Notes: generated by a model from the letters alone, not told the origin. 64,000 nucleotides of DNA from Methanosarcina sp. KYL-1 (GCF_024372725.1 NZ_VOUA01000006.1:1-64000), one strand, 5' to 3'. Positions 18,401 to 31,632 are shown, counted from the stretch's first letter. Made by a program: numbers and translations.

Positions 18401-18440
18401 GGAAAGACCGGTCGTCTTCGACGACCGGTGAGTGCCCCGG
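18401..18440 (+). repeat. Dispersed hairpin element, copy 2
   Basis: The 9-bp stem (18408-18416 with 18420-18428) and TTC loop are identical to copy 1 at 240-260, but the tail diverges soon after GGTGAG. It lies upstream of the HEAT gene and beyond the argG 3' end. Confidence 0.55.
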
Positions 18441-18571
18441 CTATCTAAAATAAGACATTGACTAACGGTTTTATGATTCACCTTAAAAACGAAACCGAAA
18501 AAGAGGACAAAAAGACCGAAACAAAAAAAGTGGGGCCTGTTCCTTAAGGGAACAGACAAAATAAGACGGAT

Positions 18572-19759
18572 TTATTCCTTATCCATCACTTTCCTGTACA
18601 TCCTCGCCTGGAACCCGTGATACTTCGCAAACCCTTCCGCATCCTGCTGGTTGATGGTCTGGCTGTCAAAAGAAACCAGGTCCTCAGAATAAAGCGCATT
18701 CGGAGAGCTGCGGGCAAGGATAGTAAGTGCGCCTTTGTAGAGCTTCACTTTCACTGTGCCTGTGACCCTTTCCTGGGACTTGTCGATGAAGGCGTTGAGG
18801 TCGGCAAAGAGGGGGTCGTCGACCAGGCCTGCGTATGCCATTTCGGACCACTGCTCTTCTACGGTCTTCTTGAACTTGAGTTCGCCGCGGGTGAGGATGA
18901 GTTTTTCAAGGTCGGCGTGGGCTGCGAGGAGGACGGTGGCTGCGGGGTGCTCGTAGTTCTCGCGGGCTTTTAAGCCGAGGACGCGGTCTTCGATCATGTC
19001 GGAGCGGCCGACGCCGTGGACTCCGGCGATCTCGTTGAGCATCTTGATGAGCATGTAGCCGCCCATTTCTTCGCCGTTTAAGGAGACCGGGACCCCGGAA
19101 TTGAAGCCGATCTCAAGGATCATGGGCTCTTCGGGGGCTTTTTCTGCGGACTTTGTCCACTCGAAGATCTCTTCGGGGGGGACGAAGGAGGGGTCTTCAA
19201 GGCGGCCGCCTTCGATGCTGCGGCTCCAGATGTTTTCGTCAACGCTCCAGGGCTTGGACTTGGTGGCTTCGACGGGGATGCCGTGCTCTTTGGCGTAGTT
19301 GATTTCCCACTCGCGGGTCAGGTTCATCTCACGCATGGGGGCGATTACGTCCATGTCGGTCTGGCGGAAGACGGCTTCAAAGCGGAGCTGGTCGTTGCCT
19401 TTCCCGGTGCAGCCGTGGGCAAGGGCTACTGCGCCTTCTTTAATGGCTGCTTCGACTACCTTCTTGGCGATCAGCGGGCGGGCAACCGAGGTGCCCATCA
19501 CGTAGCCTTCGTAGTTCCCGTTGGCTTTGATCAGGGGGAAGATGTAGTCCCTTACGAACTCTTCCTTTGCATCGATCGTGTAGTGCTTGTTGCTGATCTT
19601 CTGGGCTTTTGCGTCAGCCTTCCTGATCTCTTCCGCAGGCTGCCCGACATCGACCGAAATTGTGATTACTTCGTCGTACCCGTACTTTTCCTTGAGGATG
19701 GGGATGCACACAGAAGTGTCAAGCCCACCGGAATATGCAAGTGCTACTTTCTTTGCCAT
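18572..19759 (-). CDS. argG: Argininosuccinate synthase
   Basis: This 395-residue enzyme joins citrulline and aspartate with ATP to give argininosuccinate, the penultimate step of arginine synthesis. The N-terminal PP-loop ATP site is clear ([13 protein letters not shown], residues 5-17), followed by VDVGQPAEE, the [17 protein letters not shown] citrulline/aspartate-binding stretch and [15 protein letters not shown]. Its length is typical of the family. It is the last gene of the carA-carB-argG block on the minus strand, 236 bases after carB, so carbamoyl-phosphate made upstream can feed arginine synthesis. Confidence 0.97.
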   Translation of the reverse strand: MAKKVALAYSGGLDTSVCIPILKEKYGYDEVITISVDVGQPAEEIRKADAKAQKISNKHYTIDAKEEFVRDYIFPLIKANGNYEGYVMGTSVARPLIAKKVVEAAIKEGAVALAHGCTGKGNDQLRFEAVFRQTDMDVIAPMREMNLTREWEINYAKEHGIPVEATKSKPWSVDENIWSRSIEGGRLEDPSFVPPEEIFEWTKSAEKAPEEPMILEIGFNSGVPVSLNGEEMGGYMLIKMLNEIAGVHGVGRSDMIEDRVLGLKARENYEHPAATVLLAAHADLEKLILTRGELKFKKTVEEQWSEMAYAGLVDDPLFADLNAFIDKSQERVTGTVKVKLYKGALTILARSSPNALYSEDLVSFDSQTINQQDAEGFAKYHGFQARMYRKVMDKE

Positions 19760-19995
19760 GATTCTACCCCTAATTAGTTTCGGATTAATTTCTGGTAATT
19801 GTCATTTGAAAAACGGTAATGGGTCTGTAATGAGTTTGAAAGTTAAAAATGATTTGCCGGCGGGCGGGTTTTGCCTTACTTTTTGCCTTGATTCCCGCCG
19901 TGCCGGCCTGTTATTCTGCTGCTTGTTATTTTGCTGCTTGTTATTTTGCTTTGGCTTGCTTTACTTTGCCTTGCTGTTCTGCCGTTGCCTGACGT
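19760..19995. other. carB-argG spacer with low-complexity repeats
   Basis: GC-rich sequence near 19855 is followed by repeats of ttattttgctgcttg (about 19908-19960) and cttgctttac-like copies to 19985. No gene is seen. It may separate argG from carB transcriptionally. Confidence 0.5.
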
Positions 19996-23207
<3,212 letters not shown>

Positions 23208-23208
<1 letters not shown>

Positions 23209-24314
23209 CAGAGCTCACCTCCGAGGGTCTTTACGACCTTGCCGAAGAAGACCTCCTCCGTGTCCATGGGCCCTGCCTGGGCTTCGGGGTGGAACTGCAC
23301 GCTGAAGACGTCCAGGTCTTTGTGGGAGACCCCTTCCACGGTCCCGTCGTTTGCGTTGAGGTACTTTACGTAGAGCCCGGTCCCGTCAAGGGAGTCCGCG
23401 TCCACTGCAAAACCGTGGTTCTGGGAAGTTATGAACACTTTGTTTTCCACCAGGTCCTTTACGGGCTGGTTTCCTCCCCTGTGCCCGAACTTGAGCTTGT
23501 AAGTCCTTGCCCCCATGGCAAGGGATATGATCTGGTGCCCGAAGCAGATCCCGCAGACAGGGACCGTGCCTGCAAAGTGTTTGACCGCATTGATTGCGTC
23601 GGTCGCCTTTTCCGGGTCTCCGGGCCCGTTTGAAACAAAAAGCATGTCAGGCTCGTACCCTGCAATTTCCGAGGGTGAAGCCGTTGCAGGGACCACCGTG
23701 AGGTCGATCCCCCTCTTATTCAGGTTGTTTAAGATATTGCGCTTGATCCCGAGGTCGATTACCACCGCGTGTTTGGGCTTTCCGCTGCCCTTCCAGGCCC
23801 CTGCTGCCCCGGGGATAAAGTAGGGTTCCTTGCAGGTCACAAGGGAGATAAGTTCCTGGTCCGTTATCTGCGGAAAGTTCCTTGCCACTTCTACGGCCTC
23901 TTCCCCATCGTCACTCCCCGTAATCAGGGCTGCCCGCATGGTCCCGCGTTCCCGGGTCTTGATGGTAAGCATCCGGGAGTCCACGCCTTCGATCCCTGGC
24001 TTTCCTTCATCCTCTAAAAATTTGTGGATAGAACGAGTAGATTTGTAGTGGTAGGGGTTTTTGCAGGCTTCACGGACCACAAGTCCCTCCGCGTGGATAT
24101 TGTCGGACTGGACGCGCTCCCCGCTTATACCGTAGTTTCCGATAAGGGGATAGGTGAACATCAAAAGCTGACCCTTATACGAAGGGTCGGTTAGTGCTTC
24201 CTCATATCCCGTGAATTGAGTGGTAAAAACAAGTTCGCCGCATGCTGTGCCTTCGGCACCAAAACCGGTGCCCTTAATAACTGTTCCGTCTTCTAAACCT
24301 AGTACTGCCTTCAT
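23208..24314 (-). CDS. carA: Carbamoyl-phosphate synthase, small (glutaminase) subunit
   Basis: About 368 residues: an N-terminal CarA domain (MKAVLGLEDGTVIKGTGFGA, GYEEALTDPSYKGQ) and a class I glutamine amidotransferase with the nucleophile elbow VCGICFGHQ and the HPEA segment carrying the catalytic His-Glu pair. It releases ammonia from glutamine for CarB. ATG 24314 is chosen because the family begins MKAVL and AGGTT lies six bases upstream; the frame opens 33 bases earlier. It is first in a carA-carB-argG block, with a TATA-like box about 95 bases upstream. Confidence 0.96.
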
Positions 24315-24404
24315 CATCTGAACCTGCGAGTAAATGTCATAAGACATGTATAAGTGTTGCGATGCCTTTAAGAGTCTAAGAACTTCTAATTATTTTATGG
24401 GTTT

Positions 24405-24420
24405 TTTAATATATATAATT
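24405..24420 (-). promoter_or_regulatory. TATA-like box for carA operon
   Basis: TAATATATATAATT lies about 95 bases upstream of the carA start and fits the archaeal TATA box. It implies a 5' leader of about 65-70 bases. This is a positional inference. Confidence 0.45.
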
Positions 24421-24980
24421 TTTAATGATAATTTTTAATGAAAAGTTTAAAGAATATTTTAATGAAAATTTCCCTTTTTGTGCATTCCTGCTAAAATCCC
24501 TTTTTCCCTGTCTTCTTTTTCTTTCTTCCCCCTTTAATTCTCCCTTCCTTTTCTCCCTTCCTTTTCTCCCTTCTTATTCATCTATCTTAATCAGTCTACC
24601 CACTTCCTTTCCTTTTATGCCCTTCACCTCTTTTCCCCTTTCTGGCCCGGGTATTTTTATTTCAAATACATTTTTAATATATTTATTCTGATGTACGGGC
24701 ACTCAGACTCTTCAGCCTGAGGTACTCCCCTTATCCCGGCCCCCTTACCGTCGGAATTTCTGTGTGTTTCGGGGGCAGGTGGAGGTTCCAAGGATATGCC
24801 ATTAAGATGTCTCGGATATTTAACAAATCCTACTTTTTTCATAATATCAATTATGTATTTGGAGAAATTATGTGTTAATATTGTGATAATTTTCATATTT
24901 TAAGCTTCTTCTACCCGGGCTAATTTATGCTAATTTCTCCGGGCGGAAATTCAGTTAGTATATTAAATTTTCGCAAAAAT
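24421..24980. other. Intergenic with polypyrimidine tract
   Basis: Positions 24470-24650 are an extended C/T-rich run (purine-rich on the minus strand). Near 24660-24896 a minus-strand frame of 79 codons contains EPPPAPETHRNSDGKGAG, which reads like a fragment of a dispersed element, but I cannot establish a gene. Confidence 0.4.
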
Positions 24981-24993
24981 ATTATATATAATT
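24981..24993 (+). promoter_or_regulatory. TATA-like box for the ota operon
   Basis: ATTATATATAATT lies about 130 bases before the GTG start at 25123, implying a leader of roughly 105 bases. Ota genes are known to be induced by salt in Methanosarcina mazei; no specific operator could be picked out here. Confidence 0.45.
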
Positions 24994-25122
24994 GGCCGAC
25001 AATAACTTGTATTAAAGAAGTTTGTACTAACAGGAAGTTTGCTCGAATTTTTTTCATGATAATTTTCTTACGTATCATGATAATTTTCTACATAGCCGCT
25101 TCGGTCATACCGGGGTATTATT

Positions 25123-26628
25123 GTGAACAAAAATGTGAAACTAGAAGTACGAAATATAACCAAAATTTTTGGTAAGAACCCCCAGAAAGTGATCTCCCTT
25201 CTTAAGGAAGGGAAATCCAAAAGTGAAATTTTTGAAAAAACGAAACAGACCATCGGGCTTAACGGCGTCAATTTCGAAGTCTACGATGGGGAGATTTTCG
25301 TCATAATGGGGCTTTCGGGTTCCGGGAAGTCCACTCTTTTACGCTGCTTAAACCGCCTTATCGAGCCAACTGCCGGGGAAATCCTGATTGACGGGCAGGA
25401 CATCACGCAAATGAGTGCGGAAGAACTGCGGAATACTCGCAGGACCAAACTCGGGATGGTGTTCCAGAACTTTGCCCTGCTCCCCCACAGGACCGTGCTC
25501 GAAAATGTGGCGTACGGGCTTGAGATCCAGGGAATCCCGAAGGATGAACGCTATGAAAAAGCCCGGGAAGCCCTCGAGACCGTGGGGCTCAAAGGCTACG
25601 AGCAGAGCAAAATAACCCAGCTCAGCGGAGGCATGAAGCAGAGGGTCGGGCTTGCAAGAGCCCTTGCCAACGACCCGGACATCCTGCTCATGGACGAGGC
25701 CTTCAGTGCCCTTGACCCCCTGATCAGGAGCGACATGCAGGACGAACTGCTCTCCCTTGAAGACCGGGTGCAAAAGACCATCATTTTCGTTTCCCACGAC
25801 CTTGACGAAGCTCTCAAACTGGGGGACAGGATAGCCCTTATGAAAGACGGGGAAGTCGTCCAGATAGGGACTCCCGAAGAGATCCTGACCGAGCCTGCCG
25901 ACTCTTACGTATCCAGGTTCGTTGCAGGGGTCGACAGGTCAAAGATCCTCACCGCCGAATCGGTGATGAAGCGCCCCGAGCCGTTTGTCTCCCTGAGCTC
26001 CGGCCCCAGGGTTGCCATGCAGCTTATGAAGGAGCGCGGGATATCCTCTATCTATGTAGTGGAAGGAAAGAACCGGCGCCTGATGGGCATTCTCATGATA
26101 AATGACGCCCTTGATGCCATGAAAACAGGAAAAAGCCTGGAAGCCGTGATGATTCCCGTAATCCCCCGCGTGCCTCCTGACATGCCCTTAAACGAAGTAA
26201 TCCCCCTTATCGCAGACAGCCAGTACCCCCTGGCCGTGGTCAACGACGCCGGAAAACTGCTCGGGATCATCGTCCGCGGCAGTGTGCTCGGAGCACTTGC
26301 AATAGCCGGGGAAACCGAAGAAACCGGCGGGCCTGAAGCTCCTGACCTTGAGGAAACCGTGCGCACCGGGAAAAATGAAGGTGAAGCCGGCCCCCCGGAC
26401 CCGGAAAGCTCCGGCGGCCTCAACGGTATCATTGACAAAGACAGTATCAATAAGGGCATTATTGACAAAGGCCCTATCGATAAAGGCATTATTGATAATG
26501 TCATTGGAAGCGGGCCTGCTCCTGAAGTAGAGGCCAGAAGTGTGGCTCCTGCTCCGGAGGTGGGGGCCAGAACTGAGGCTCCTGCCAGGCCTGAACTTAA
26601 GGGCGAGCTCGAGGTGAAAACATGGTAA
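25123..26628 (+). CDS. otaA: Glycine betaine ABC transporter, ATP-binding subunit with CBS domains
   Basis: A 501-residue ProV/OpuAA-type ATPase. Walker A GLSGSGKST (near 66), the Q-loop QNFALLPHRTV, signature LSGGMKQR (near 167), Walker B ILLMDEAFSALD and switch His FVSHD are all present. A CBS pair (residues 285-395), the ionic-strength sensor in this family, follows. The last ~100 residues are a low-complexity linker with IDKG repeats and PAPEV/EAPA repeats. GTG 25123 with GGGGT upstream is the likely start. It overlaps the permease gene (ATG 26622), and the binding protein follows. The set matches the Methanosarcina Ota osmoprotectant importer. Confidence 0.93.
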   Translation: MNKNVKLEVRNITKIFGKNPQKVISLLKEGKSKSEIFEKTKQTIGLNGVNFEVYDGEIFVIMGLSGSGKSTLLRCLNRLIEPTAGEILIDGQDITQMSAEELRNTRRTKLGMVFQNFALLPHRTVLENVAYGLEIQGIPKDERYEKAREALETVGLKGYEQSKITQLSGGMKQRVGLARALANDPDILLMDEAFSALDPLIRSDMQDELLSLEDRVQKTIIFVSHDLDEALKLGDRIALMKDGEVVQIGTPEEILTEPADSYVSRFVAGVDRSKILTAESVMKRPEPFVSLSSGPRVAMQLMKERGISSIYVVEGKNRRLMGILMINDALDAMKTGKSLEAVMIPVIPRVPPDMPLNEVIPLIADSQYPLAVVNDAGKLLGIIVRGSVLGALAIAGETEETGGPEAPDLEETVRTGKNEGEAGPPDPESSGGLNGIIDKDSINKGIIDKGPIDKGIIDNVIGSGPAPEVEARSVAPAPEVGARTEAPARPELKGELEVKTW

Positions 26629-27452
26629 TTCCGCGGATTCCTATCGGAAATACCGTTGAATTTGCGGTTGACGGGATCGAAACACATTTCGGGGCGGTCC
26701 TGGACCTCGTAAGCGACCAGCTTGATTTTCTCATCTCCGCCTTGAAAGATGCCCTGCTTTTCCTGCCCCCCGAACTCTTTATCGTGGGCATTTCCCTGCT
26801 AGCATACTTTGCAGGAAGGCGCAACATAAAGCTTGCAGCCGGGACTGCATTCGGTTTTTTCCTTATCGAGAACATGGGGCTCTGGGAGCTCTCGATAGAG
26901 ACGCTTGCCCTTGTGCTCTCCTCTGCCTTCATGGCCCTGCTTATCGGGGTCCCCGTAGGGATCCTCTGCGCAAAAAACGCCGTGATTTACCATATTGTAA
27001 AACCCTCGCTTGACTTCATGCAGACCATGCCGTCTTTTGTGTACCTGATCCCCGCTTTGATCTTTTTCGGGCTCGGAAACGTCCCTGGCATGATCGCAAC
27101 GGTTGTCTTTGCCATGCCCCCTGCAATCCGGCTCACCAACCTGGGGGTCAGGCAGGTTCCAAAAGAGTTGACCGAGGTTGCTGACGCCTTCGGCTCCACG
27201 GGCTGGCAGAAACTTGCAAAGGTCGAACTGCCTGTGGCTCTTCCCACCATCATGGCCGGGATCAACCAGTGCATCATGCTCTCCCTCTCCATGGTGGTCA
27301 TCGCAGCCATGATCGGAGCCCGCGGGCTCGGGTACCAGGTCCTTTTCGGGATCCAGAGGATAGACATCGGCCTCGGCTTCGAAGCCGGGCTTGCCATTGT
27401 CATAATTGCGGTCGTCCTTGACCGGATCACCCAGCACCTCAGCCCGAAATAA
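26622..27452 (+). CDS. otaB: Glycine betaine ABC transporter, permease subunit
   Basis: This 276-residue integral membrane protein of the ProW/OpuAB family has about six or seven membrane segments and the conserved permease loop (GVRQVPKELTEVADAFGSTGWQKLAKVELPVALPTIMAGINQ), which docks on the ATPase. Its ATG lies inside the last codons of otaA, so the two are translationally coupled. With the lipoprotein downstream it forms a complete osmoprotectant importer. The charged N-terminal region (residues 1-40) before the first membrane segment is typical of the family. Confidence 0.93.
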   Translation: MVIPRIPIGNTVEFAVDGIETHFGAVLDLVSDQLDFLISALKDALLFLPPELFIVGISLLAYFAGRRNIKLAAGTAFGFFLIENMGLWELSIETLALVLSSAFMALLIGVPVGILCAKNAVIYHIVKPSLDFMQTMPSFVYLIPALIFFGLGNVPGMIATVVFAMPPAIRLTNLGVRQVPKELTEVADAFGSTGWQKLAKVELPVALPTIMAGINQCIMLSLSMVVIAAMIGARGLGYQVLFGIQRIDIGLGFEAGLAIVIIAVVLDRITQHLSPK

Positions 27453-27790
27453 AGGGAAATAAAAGTGGCAAAAAGGGTTCGTGAAGGAAGGAACAGGGAG
27501 GAACACCCCCTCCCCCTCCGGAACTGCAATTTTAAGGTTAAACGGTTCAAAAACCACCCTTAAAAAGCCACTTTTCAAACCCTATCACTTTTACAGGGAT
27601 TCCTCCTTCCCCCGATTTCACCTGTGAAGGAGGTCCATCATTTATTCCAAACCCCTCGTAAAAACCTTCCATATGTAGATAAGGAAATTAAAATTAAAAA
27701 AATTAAGAAATTAAAAAATTTAATAACTTAAAAATTAAACTTCAAAAATTAAAATTAAAAAAATTAAAAAAGTCATATCAAATACCGGTT
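27453..27790. other. otaB-otaC spacer with AT-rich repeats
   Basis: A purine-biased segment is followed by short imperfect repeats of aaattaaaaatt (27680-27775). No gene. The binding-protein gene may have its own promoter in this AT-rich stretch. Confidence 0.5.
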
Positions 27791-28747
27791 GTGAATATTT
27801 TGATCAGGACAAAGAATAATCCGAACATAAAAAAGCTCGGATCAGTTTTAGTTATATGTTTGATGCTCGGGCTTGCCCTGTTTGCGGCAGGCTGTGCTGA
27901 GAAAGGAGACGAAGCGGCAGGAGCGGCAGAAGGGGCAGAAGCTGCGCATGCCGGAACAGGGCCTTCGGAATTCGATGAGAAGGTGAAGATCGGCTACGTC
28001 CTCTGGGACGGGGAGATTGCAAGCACCAACGTCATGCAGCAGGTGCTTGAAGAAGCTGGCTACGAAGTGGAAATAATTGCTGTCGATGCCGGCCCCCTCT
28101 ACCAGGGACTCGCTGACGGCCAGTTCGACTTTACCACCTCAGCCTGGCTTCCCTACACCCACAAGAACTACTGGGAAACCTACGGGGAACAGCTCGACTC
28201 TGTCCAGACTAACCTGGAAGGATGCAAGATCGGACTCGTTGTGCCTTCCTACGTGGCCATCGACTCCATTGAAGAACTCAATTCCGAAAAGGAGAAGTTT
28301 GACGGCAAGATCATCGGGATCGACCCCGGAGCCGGAATCATGCAGGCTTCCGAAACCGCAATTTCCGGGTACGACCTGGACATGGAACTGGTCTCAGGCA
28401 GCGGTGCCGCAATGACTGCCACCCTGAAAAAGGCTGTTGATTCCGAAGAATGGGTTGTTGTAACCCTCTGGTCCCCCCACTGGTCTTTCAACCGCTGGGA
28501 CCTCAAATACCTTGACGACCCCAAAGGCGCCTACGGCGACGCCGATCACGTTGAAACCCTTGCAAGGCTCGGCCTCGAAGAAGAAAAGCCCGAGCTCTAC
28601 GGCATCCTCACCCGCTTCCAGTGGACCCACGACGACATCCAGGCCGTCATGATGGACATTGAAAACGGCATGACCCCCGAAGAGGCTGCCTCAAAGTGGG
28701 TCGAGAACAACCCCGAAAAAGTAAACGAATGGATCGGAGAGGAGTAA
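27791..28747 (+). CDS. otaC: Glycine betaine-binding lipoprotein
   Basis: A 318-residue OpuAC-type binding protein. The N-terminus has basic residues, a hydrophobic core (VLVICLMLGLALF) and a lipobox AAGC with Cys at about residue 35, followed by an Ala/Glu/Gly-rich linker. The mature domain contains IGYVLWDGEIASTNVMQ and conserved Trp residues (FTTSAWLPYTHKNYWE; WVVVTLWSPHWSFNRWDLKYL) of the type that cage quaternary ammonium groups in this family. It is anchored outside the membrane and delivers betaine to OtaB. The frame opens at GTG 27791. Confidence 0.93.
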   Translation: MNILIRTKNNPNIKKLGSVLVICLMLGLALFAAGCAEKGDEAAGAAEGAEAAHAGTGPSEFDEKVKIGYVLWDGEIASTNVMQQVLEEAGYEVEIIAVDAGPLYQGLADGQFDFTTSAWLPYTHKNYWETYGEQLDSVQTNLEGCKIGLVVPSYVAIDSIEELNSEKEKFDGKIIGIDPGAGIMQASETAISGYDLDMELVSGSGAAMTATLKKAVDSEEWVVVTLWSPHWSFNRWDLKYLDDPKGAYGDADHVETLARLGLEEEKPELYGILTRFQWTHDDIQAVMMDIENGMTPEEAASKWVENNPEKVNEWIGEE

Positions 28748-28988
28748 TTTTCTCTTCTCTTTCCCTCTCTATTTTTTATTCTGATTTTTTAGCTCATCTT
28801 GTCTTTTAGCTCATTTTACTTTTAGCTCATCTCATCAAGCTCTTTTATACGACACCAACTCTCAATAATAACAATGTAAATAACAATGTAATATAGTAGC
28901 CACCATGCTAACAATGTAATATAATAGCCAGCACAAATAATAGCCAGAGCAAATAAGGCCAGTAAAAGACAATAACCCGGTCATTTTT

Positions 28989-30020
28989 ATGGAAAAACCG
29001 TATTTCAGGAAAGATCTGCTCAGCACCCTCGAAGGCAAAACCCCTGCAAGGATACCTGTAGGCACTTTTACAACCGCACCCGTGCTCGACCTTATGGACC
29101 TTAGCGGGGCAGCCCGCCCCGAGGCTGACAGCCAGCCCGAAAAGATGGCAGTGCTTGCTTTTTCACAGTATGCCAACGCTTCTTTTGAAACCCTCAGGTA
29201 CCCCTTTGACACGGTTGTGCTAGGAGAAGCCCTGGGCTGCACGATTGACCCCGGCACGAAAGCCAGGACCCCGGCTGTGCTCAGCGGCCCCCTGGACAGT
29301 TCCTCCGTGGTCCCCGAACTGCCTGCAGACCTGCTGGAGAGGGGCAGGATCCCGGCTGTCCTGCAAGCCACGGAAATCCTCAGGGAAAAAGCCGGCTCGA
29401 ACCTTCCCCTCATCGTGGGCATGGAAGGCCCTGCAGACCTTGCAACCTACCTCTGCGGAGCCACCCGCTTCCTTAAATGGACAATCAAAAGGCCCCATAT
29501 TATAACGAGGCTGGTAGAACTCTGCACCGACGCCTGTATACTATACGCCCGGGAGTGCCTGAAAAGGGGAGCCGATGTGGTCGTCATAGCCGATGCCGTC
29601 TCTTCCCCTGACATGATTTCCCCTGACGCCTTCAGGAGCCTGATAAAGCCCGGGATGGCCAGGATCCCAAAAGCCCTCGGAGGTGGCAAAAGCGTGCTCC
29701 ACATCTGCGGGGCTGCTGACAGTATAATATATGATATGGCAGAGTGCGGGTTTGACGGGCTCAGCCTTGAGGAAGGCATAAAAGACCTGAAAAGCGCCGT
29801 GCATACAGCCCATGAAGCCGGAGCAGCTGTAATCGGAAATGTCTCAACGTCCCGGACTCTCTTTGCCGGGAAGCCGGAAGATGTAAAGAGAGAAGCCTTT
29901 GAGTGCCTGCAAATGGGTGTCGATGTGCTTGCTCCGGGCTGCGGGCTTGCGCCGGAAACCCCGCTGAAAAACCTGAAGGCTCTGGTGGAAGCACGGAATG
30001 AGTTTTGTGGGAGAAAGTGA
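28989..30020 (+). CDS. Methylcobamide:CoM methyltransferase-like protein (MtaA/MtbA, UroD family)
   Basis: A 343-residue UroD-fold protein. The zinc ligands of MtaA/MtbA are visible: His-x-Cys in SVLHICGAAD (near residue 238) and the third Cys in LAPGCGLAPETP (near 317). Such enzymes move a methyl group from a corrinoid protein to coenzyme M in methylotrophic methanogenesis. No corrinoid protein or substrate methyltransferase gene is adjacent, so the methyl donor is unknown. It follows the betaine importer by 240 bases, which may be chance. The last codons and stop belong to a 20-bp sequence repeated three times. Confidence 0.85.
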   Translation: MEKPYFRKDLLSTLEGKTPARIPVGTFTTAPVLDLMDLSGAARPEADSQPEKMAVLAFSQYANASFETLRYPFDTVVLGEALGCTIDPGTKARTPAVLSGPLDSSSVVPELPADLLERGRIPAVLQATEILREKAGSNLPLIVGMEGPADLATYLCGATRFLKWTIKRPHIITRLVELCTDACILYARECLKRGADVVVIADAVSSPDMISPDAFRSLIKPGMARIPKALGGGKSVLHICGAADSIIYDMAECGFDGLSLEEGIKDLKSAVHTAHEAGAAVIGNVSTSRTLFAGKPEDVKREAFECLQMGVDVLAPGCGLAPETPLKNLKALVEARNEFCGRK

Positions 30021-30060
30021 GTTTTGCGGGAGAAAGTGAGTTTTGCGGGAGAAAGTAAGT
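29998..30060. repeat. 20-bp tandem repeat, three copies, starting inside a gene end
   Basis: Copies of gagttttgcgggagaaagt; the first copy encodes the C-terminus of the methyltransferase-like protein and its stop codon. This is a tandem duplication of the gene's 3' end. Confidence 0.75.
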
Positions 30061-30357
30061 AAAAAATAACCGAAATGTCAAAAATGATAAGTGGTTTCAG
30101 GGCCACGTTTGTTCGTTCTGCTTCAGGTCGAACCCCATCTTCTCACCGGGCGCCGAAGGCGGCCGGCTTTTCCCTGAAAAAATCCTGGAAGATGCAGAAA
30201 TTATTCCCAAAGCATCAGTTTCAAACTTCTCACTTCTCACTTCTCATTCCAGACGATGCTTTCAGTTTTTGACTGTATCAGATGATTGCGTCCGGGCTTT
30301 CTGCAGCACTTGAACTCAAAAATCAACCTTTCTTCGGAAGATTCCCCCTCCACCGGC

Positions 30358-30954
30358 TTAGCGAAGAGCTTCTGCAAGCTTTTCCCCGCTCTCAAAGGCC
30401 TTTTCGAGCAATTCTTCATTCTTTGAAACCGCACCCTTCGCAAAGCACCTGGTAGCAAGGAATTTTTCCAGCACCTCATAACCCAGGGCTTCAAGAGGCA
30501 TTCCGAGGGCTTCGAGCGTAAAGCCCATTTCTTCAAGTTTCTCCTGTTCGCAGACTGTAAACACAAGGGCCTTTCGTCCCTGGTCTCCAAGCTTGCTTGA
30601 GTAGGGGCCCGGGCGTTCTTCAGTGAAATTGTAGTAGGGGTAGAGCCTGTCGATGAAGGCTTTCATCGGAGCGGTTACGTTGTAGTTGTAGGTTGGAGAG
30701 CCGAGGATCAGGCCCTTAGCTTCCTCTATTTCGGGATAAAGGAGTTCCATCCCGTCGTGGAACCGGATGCAGGTCCCGGCTTTCCTGCAGGCTTCGCAGC
30801 CGATGCAGGGCTCGATCGAATATTCCCTTAGAAGGACTTTTTTCGCTTCAGCCCCTGCCGATTCCGCCCCTTTCAAAAAGTTGTCGAGCAGGATATCGGT
30901 ATTCCCGCCTTTTCGGGGGCTTCCGCTCACTCCTAGAATTTTAACCTCATTCAT
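30358..30954 (-). CDS. Iron-sulfur flavoprotein (Isf/NADPH-dependent FMN reductase family)
   Basis: About 198 residues of flavodoxin-like fold. The FMN loop GVSGSPRKGGNTD is at the N-terminus and GSPTYNYNVTAPMKAFIDR is the second flavin-binding segment. The compact cysteine motif C-x2-C-x2-C-x5-C (CIGCEACRKAGTC, near residue 50) is the 4Fe-4S signature of Methanosarcina Isf, which passes electrons from ferredoxin to acceptors such as oxygen or peroxide. ATG 30954 is preferred because the family starts with a short strand before GVSGSP; an ATG 15 bases upstream is possible. Monocistronic by position. Confidence 0.88.
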   Translation of the reverse strand: MNEVKILGVSGSPRKGGNTDILLDNFLKGAESAGAEAKKVLLREYSIEPCIGCEACRKAGTCIRFHDGMELLYPEIEEAKGLILGSPTYNYNVTAPMKAFIDRLYPYYNFTEERPGPYSSKLGDQGRKALVFTVCEQEKLEEMGFTLEALGMPLEALGYEVLEKFLATRCFAKGAVSKNEELLEKAFESGEKLAEALR

Positions 30955-31064
30955 CTTATTACCCTTCATTGTATCAGGGATTACGGGTTAAATAGGTTCG
31001 GGAAATGGCTATGTAGAAATCCTCAACCAGCACAGGTTATTCCGGAGTAAAAAGGAGTCATTGT

Positions 31065-31553
31065 TCAGACTTCGGCAATAATCACGACATAATTTTTCCC
31101 GTATTTCCTTGCACATTCGGGACAGGTGGTATACCACATATACCATTTCTTGATTGCAAGCTCCTGGCTTTTTGCGTAGGCTTCAAAGTCCCTGCACCAT
31201 TCGCCAGTATTTTCGAAATCCCCCTCATACACTTTGCTCAAAAACTTCCCGCTCAATGTTACGTTTTCGGCGCCCTCAACCTCCCTATCAACAGCCAGGT
31301 AGAGGTCCATATTGCTTTCCGAGGTGTGGTCCGACAAACAGAGCCAATCCGGGATTTCCGCACCAGCCCTTGCAACTTTCTCGTTCATCCTGATTATCAC
31401 CTCCGCAAAGTTCAGAGGCACGTAAAGCTGAGTGGAGACTGTATCCTTGATGAACCTTTTATTGTTCCATTCGAAGACTTTTCCGTCCCAGGGTGTGGGA
31501 TCAAATCTGGGGCAACATTCCGGACTTTCAATTTCGCTGCTCATATTTTTCAC
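31065..31553 (-). CDS. Conserved hypothetical cysteine-containing protein
   Basis: A 162-residue soluble protein starting MKNMSSEIESPECCPRFDP, followed by PWDGKVFEWNNKRFIKDTV and a region ending YTTCPECARKYGKNYVV. The CC pair near the N-terminus and the CPEC near the C-terminus could bind a metal. It resembles a conserved family in archaea and bacteria that I know only as uncharacterised (sometimes labelled hydrolase without proof). Start choice between residues 1 and 4 is open. No operon partner. Confidence 0.65.
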   Translation of the reverse strand: MKNMSSEIESPECCPRFDPTPWDGKVFEWNNKRFIKDTVSTQLYVPLNFAEVIIRMNEKVARAGAEIPDWLCLSDHTSESNMDLYLAVDREVEGAENVTLSGKFLSKVYEGDFENTGEWCRDFEAYAKSQELAIKKWYMWYTTCPECARKYGKNYVVIIAEV

Positions 31554-31632
31554 CTGTTAATTAATAACTTCAGATATTATTTCAGGATTTGGTTTCGGTA
31601 TCTTTCAGTGATCCTGTTCTGGACTCAGAACA

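Noticed and set aside
24425-24691. 88-residue hydrophobic Pro/Ser/Phe protein
   Set aside because: It is a translation of a polypyrimidine tract with no RBS and no structure beyond composition.
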